The notes beneath the pieces are model-generated. The model was not told where the DNA came from, did not search any database, and was given only the letters and a program-made list of their open reading frames with translations. A stretch of DNA of 64,000 nt from Antitrichia curtipendula (Eukaryota; Streptophyta; Bryopsida; Hypnales; Leucodontaceae): contig OX579637.1 of assembly GCA_951230915.1 (NCBI GenBank), forward strand, positions 1,054,001-1,118,000, written 5' to 3'. Position numbers and translations under genes: made by a program. Below, piece after piece: positions 59,723-64,000 of the stretch (the stretch's first letter is position 1; the number at the start of each line of letters is the position of its first letter).

Positions 59723-60079
59723 CTACAAGGGTCCAAATTTACAGAACAGACGTTAGTCTAGAAGAACTAATTTGACTAGATCAAATGAGCTTATCCTTGA
59801 CTCGAGTATAAGCATAGAAGTTCAACATGAATACTTTTTCAGCAAAATTTGAGCAATCTGTTATAGAGGTATATTGATTGACTGGTCCAAAACAGGGTTG
59901 TCTTCCTAGACCCCACAAAACGCAATGTTCCAAAAGTCACGCAACATCCAATAGTGGCCCCGCAATGTCCAATAAAGTCAAATTGCCCGTTGACATTTTT
60001 AAAAAAAAATTCTAGTGCTCGGCCACCTAGTTGCCATGTGGCGACCTCGTGGCACATTTAAGGGCACATGCAGGTCTGA

Positions 60080-60375
60080 CCTGAATGGGCGATTGCTGGT
60101 ACATGGCGACTACGGATGGAGGTGACCGCGAATGCGAGACCATCGTAGAGGGCGATTGCGCCTCCAAGAACAAGAAAGGCGACCGCGGGTTAAATAAGGA
60201 TGAAAACCCGTGGTCGCCTAAAAGTACCCGAAGTTGCCGTTTCCAAAGCCGCGGTCGCCTTTTCTAGAAGCACCATTACCATTCTTGCAAGCGCGGTTGC
60301 CATTCCTACAGGTGCAGTCCCTCTATCCGCAAGCACAGTTGCCTTTCCTGCAAGCGCGGTCGTCCTAAAATTTCT
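60080..60375. repeat. GCGGTCGCC / GGCGACCGCG subterminal repeats
   Basis: GC-rich words such as GGCGATTGC, GGCGACCGCG, GTGGTCGCC, GCGGTTGCC and GCAAGCGCGGT recur in both orientations. They occupy the place of the GGACGG cluster in the giant hAT, but with a different motif. CAACTATATATG near 60,393 may be the TATA box of the following gene. Confidence 0.6.
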
Positions 60376-60533
60376 CCACCCGTATTTGCCTCAACTATAT
60401 ATGTAATCACCCATGCGGTTTTGCTTACTTCCATTCTTCTTTGAAGCTTAATGTCTTGTATCCTTTGGTGGATACATGCACGAACCTTGTATTGAATACT
60501 CATTACTTCATCACTATTTTTTGGTGTAGGGAC

Positions 60534-62650
60534 ATGGCTACCGAAGGGACTCATGATGGCTCACTTCCTCCCACTGAGACTACACACATTCTAAGTGGAG
60601 CATGAAAGTCATTTAAAGACAAGACACAAAAACGAAGGGGCACTCATAAAAAGTGGTTGTATGTATTCAATAGCAAAAACCACATTGCTTTTAGAGGAAG
60701 GAAGGACGAGCGAGAGCTATGGACTATGTTGACCTGTGAAGATTTTGTTGAATGGTGCCACATTAGCAAGATGTTTTGAACGTGGCGCCATTATTACAAC
60801 CGCCACATCAACAAGGCAAACTTGAAGTATTGTAAAAATCCAACTTTCACTCAAAGATGTGTGGAATTGTGGCAAGTTTTCTACAAAATTCCTTGTGTGG
60901 AGAGGAATGAGGTCCCTCTCTTCATTTCCAGAGGAGCATATGTTGAAGTAGCCCTATAGAAGGAGGTTGACTGGACCACAATCAAGGAAACTCCATATGT
61001 AGCATGTCCAACAAACGGCTCAATACCAAGAGGTGTTTTGACTTTTCCTGAGGGGAGGCTTGGAATTATTTGAAGTGCTCCAAGAAACAGAGAAATTGTT
61101 AAAGGCAACACAAAGGAATCTGAAAAAGATCTAGATTTTGACGATATGCGGACCCCACGAGTAGGAAGAGTAACGGAACAACCTATTGCATCCACTGAAG
61201 TATTGATTCAAAATGACGAGGGAGGTTCAACATCACGAAATCGGAGATCTCTAAATCCCTCAAAAGTACGACGTTCAACCATGCAAATTGGACCGGCATC
61301 AACTTCAACGGCACTTCAAGTTGTAGTGTTGTACCGATGTCAAGACATGATGTAAGCAACATCTTTGACTTCGGCCCAAATGATGACTTGCCCGCGGAAG
61401 AAATTATTTGTGCTCCCATTCTCCAATACTATATTGGGCCAACTAACAACACCATGGCTTTGGAGAAGGCACAAGAGCTCTTGAAGACCGAAGACAATAC
61501 GATTGCATTGCTACAAAGCAATTTGAGGAAGTTGCAAACAGAGTGCAATTAGAAACATGCTCTCATTTTGCAGCAATCTACAAAGTTGTAACACCTTCGA
61601 AAGAGAGCGCATGAGACTATCACTTTGTTGGATATGGACGATGCCTTTGTTGAACATGATCCACATCATTTGGACAAGGTTGTAGAAGACCTTACCAATG
61701 ATTTGGTGCACTTTTCTCCCCTCACCAAGCGCACCAAGCGTTCTTCATGTATTTGAAGTGCGCTCCTGACAGCAATTATGGAAGACGCTACTACTACTTG
61801 AAATGAGGACTATGGGACCCAAGATTTGCTCTCGTTTCCTGCGGTTCCAGATTCTATACATTTGCATAAAAAAATACACCTTCAAGCAAAAAATAAAATG
61901 CTTTGAGAGCGGCTGGAGCAATTGGCGGCCACATACTACCATTGGAAGGTTGCGTGCATTCTCTCTGTGGATAGATCACAACAAGTTGCCAAGGAGTTGG
62001 AAAAAGTTTCTAGAAACTTTGTTGCAAAGGCTCCTAAACGAGAAAGCGGTCTCACGTCGTGGGCATTGTTGGGGGACATGTTCCCTATTAACATGCCCAT
62101 GCTAAACATGGCAAGAAAAAATCTTATAGATTGGACAAAAAATGGTTGGGACCACAAAAACAAAAATGCGACAATGTTGCATCATTGGTTGTGTCACCGT
62201 TGTATTTCCAAGAAGGTAGCATGTAAATCAACAAGTTGAACATAGCGTACAAAATATCATGGAATGGTGCTGAATACAGAACGCAACGTTGTCTAATCAA
62301 ACATTGCGTGATTTGACATTGAGGGTGGTTTAGGTCATCAGGGTGACATAACCAATGGTTGCAACAAAAATGCTTTTATAGATAACTTGACTGATATGGC
62401 TTACCTCGACTCTATGTACGGGGCTTATTACCAAATTCAAGCGGTTGACTATTTGCTTGAAGCACACTTTCCAGAGACAAGAAGGACCCTCGAAGCTCTG
62501 AAGAACCAAAACATCTTGGAATCCATTCTCAAGGCGGATGGACCAACTTCATGAACTCGTGCCAAACGGAAACTTGGAGTAAGAGAATCATCCAACTACG
62601 AACATGGCAAAATGAGTGTTTCTCAAAATGACCCAAACATTACCATCTAA
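60534..62650 (+). pseudogene. Decayed homologue of the giant hAT coiled-coil gene
   Basis: ATG 60,534 (MATEGTHDG, compare MTTEGTSKG) follows a TTGGTGTAG acceptor. The N-terminal domain is recognisable: ELWTMLTCEDFVEWCHISKMF, a CKNP..FTQRCVELWQVFY piece and KEVDWTTIK. Stops are TGA 60,603-60,605, TGA 60,777-60,779 and TAG 60,957-60,959. The last stands exactly where the giant-hAT protein has Gln (AQKVDW), direct evidence of CAG to TAG. A frameshift near 61,335 is followed by a coiled-coil region (KAQELLKTEDNTIALLQSN) and a later block (YYHWKVACILSVDRSQQVAKEL, about 61,925-61,990). No RING finger is found. Confidence 0.65.
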
Positions 62651-64000
62651 ACATTTTCATTCCCAGTTTAGTTTAATAGCACTTATCGAAATAGTACATG
62701 TCAAGTGAGGCCCGTAGCATATGGTCATATTTCATGCACGCTCGCCATGGCAAATTACATTTAATGATTTTGTTTTGCTTCTTTGATTCTACTTCCACGA
62801 CTTCATCTTGTACTTCTGTATTGCAATTTTATATTGTTCTTTTAAAAAATATATATATACTATATTTGCTTTTATATAAAAAAATGTGTATGTTATAATT
62901 GTCAATGATTTTTTTCTTATTCTGCGGAATTAATTGAAAAAGTTTTTTTGCTTTCCAGAAAGCAAGATTTGTCTAACAGTGAGTCACACACTGTAGCCAT
63001 TCATGTTCCCCCAAGCAATGATACAAGTGACCAAAACATACATTGAACCAATCAATCTTTTTTATTACATTACAACTAAATCTAAATGAGGCCTCCAAGG
63101 AAAGAGTATACCTTCTTGAAGGGGGAAGCTTTCCTATAAATTAACAATGTTACGGTTGTTTAGAGTGGCACTTAGACTATCCATATAAAAATGATCTATG
63201 AATCATAATTGTTTGCAACTATTGTTTAAAAGGCATCACTAAATTATTCCTCTATATTTTACTTTAAATCACATCTTCATATTTTTAGCAATTTGGACTA
63301 TCCCTAGGTCCATTAGGGATTAAATGTTTCATTGCAAAGTGTTATGGATAGATAAAATATCGGAAAATGTGTAAATTTACTTCTAAAAATAAAATTCCAA
63401 TGCAAAATATGATCTTATAAAAACATCATTAACAAAAAACTAACATAAATTTTTGGAAATAACAAGAGTTAAATTTGACATTTTATAAATTTATTGCTAT
63501 GAAACAACCATTATAAAAACATTTGCCTTTAAAGTCAAAATCAATTTAGAAGAAACTCTGAGTTTTGATTTCAAATTTTATTTAAAATCATAATTAGGAA
63601 TATCATGAATAAATTTAACCATTTGAATTTGATCTACAAGTCATTTATAGCTATCGCTTGAAAATTAGCATTACATTCTTCCTCTAATAAAATTACAATT
63701 TATGTCCATATTTCAAATGATTCTCACACATATGAGCTTAATCATTTATGTCATAGCAAGATGTCTTAAAGAATTTAATTATGGAATTGAAAAATGTCAA
63801 TTCCAACAGTTGTAATGTATAAATAAACAATCTACATCATATTATTATATTTTTTCCAAAAAATTGAATTAATTAAAGGACTCCAGAGTTTAATTTTAGA
63901 GTAGGGAATCTATAATTGCCTGCAAAATAGAACACCTCATAACTTTCATCTCATAAATCAATATTTTATTTTTTCCAAAAAAATGAATTAAACCTATGCA
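62651..64000. other. AT-rich non-coding interior of the second hAT
   Basis: No gene is seen. The segment from about 63,780 to the window end matches the giant hAT at about 46,790-47,065 in inverted orientation (GTAATGTATAAATAAACAATC and TTGAAAAATGTCAATTCC are the clearest words). Confidence 0.5.

Larger units (their letters stand above)
59893..64000. mobile_element. Left end of a second large hAT element (right end outside the window)
   Basis: CAGGGTTGTC at 59,893-59,902 equals the MITE terminus and is one base from the giant hAT terminus. It is preceded by GTCCAAAA, the candidate 8-bp target duplication. Inside are CGCAATGTCC-type repeats (59,930-59,980), a GCGGTCGCC/GGCGACCGCG region, then a decayed homologue of the coiled-coil gene starting 641 bp from the terminus (574 bp in the giant hAT). 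No GACAACCCTG follows within the window, so the element is at least 4.1 kb. It lies in an intron of the family-F copy 2. Confidence 0.65.

Noticed and set aside
62330..62350. CAGGGTGACAT as another hAT terminus
   Set aside because: It differs from the CAGGGTTG(A/T)C consensus and has no partner end or flanking duplication.

Overview
The window reads as nuclear DNA of a eukaryote in the plant lineage. It has GT-AG introns, TATA boxes, long AT-rich gene-poor stretches, short plant-type telomere-like repeats, and a dense load of hAT-like and Mutator-like (MULE) elements. No tRNA, rRNA, CRISPR array or bacterial-style operon was seen. The mix of very large transposons and unfamiliar multigene cargo would fit a charophycean alga such as Chara, but that is inference and no sequence here proves it.

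The main discovery is a 16,044-bp hAT-superfamily element at 33,524-49,567. It starts CAGGGTTGAC, ends with the exact inverse GTCAACCCTG, and is flanked on both sides by the same 8-bp target-site duplication, AGTGTATC. Inside are a hAT transposase (38,506-41,748), a long coiled-coil protein in frame with a RING-H2 finger (34,098-37,562), a protein-kinase-like gene (44,733-46,217) and an opposite-strand gene (47,770-48,867) sharing an N-terminal domain with the coiled-coil gene. Five clusters of GGACGG/CCGTCC repeats lie at the ends and in front of genes, and three of the genes share a TATA-plus-CGGACGGC promoter layout. Each gene now carries one or more nonsense changes, so this copy is probably recently dead.

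Two relatives are present. A 456-bp non-autonomous hAT (16,471-16,926, TSD GTCCTAAT) sits inside a MULE gene. The left end of a second large hAT (59,893 to beyond the window) lies in an intron of another gene and carries a decayed homologue of the coiled-coil gene at a similar distance from its terminus.

Layout, left to right. 1-3,643: gene-free with tandem repeats. 3,644-4,714 (-): family-G pseudogene, possibly transposon-related. 6,185-10,775 (+): a spliced gene of unknown function (family F) broken by six TAG codons, followed by an FCP1-like HAD-domain gene (11,258-12,220) and a low-complexity ORF. 15,317-19,064 (+): MULE transposase pseudogene, then a TCATCC-rich array. 20,752-22,599 (-): second family-G copy. 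22,980-23,597 (-): inverted fragment of a coiled-coil/zinc-finger gene. 23,700-28,100: weak Ulp1-like and MULE relics. 30,786-33,149 (+): the full-length coiled-coil/zinc-finger gene. 33,524-49,567: giant hAT. 50,154-51,605 (+): open MULE 3' segment with an intact SWIM finger, then a second TCATCC-rich array. 55,546-56,120 (-): third family-G copy. 57,000-59,722 (-): second family-F copy, cut by the second large hAT.

A common theme is decay by C-to-T change. Most in-frame stops stand where a Gln or Arg codon would fit (TAG/TAA/TGA from CAG/CAA/CGA), as expected of DNA silenced by plant-type CG and CHG methylation. Only a few sites can be checked against a paralogue inside the window.
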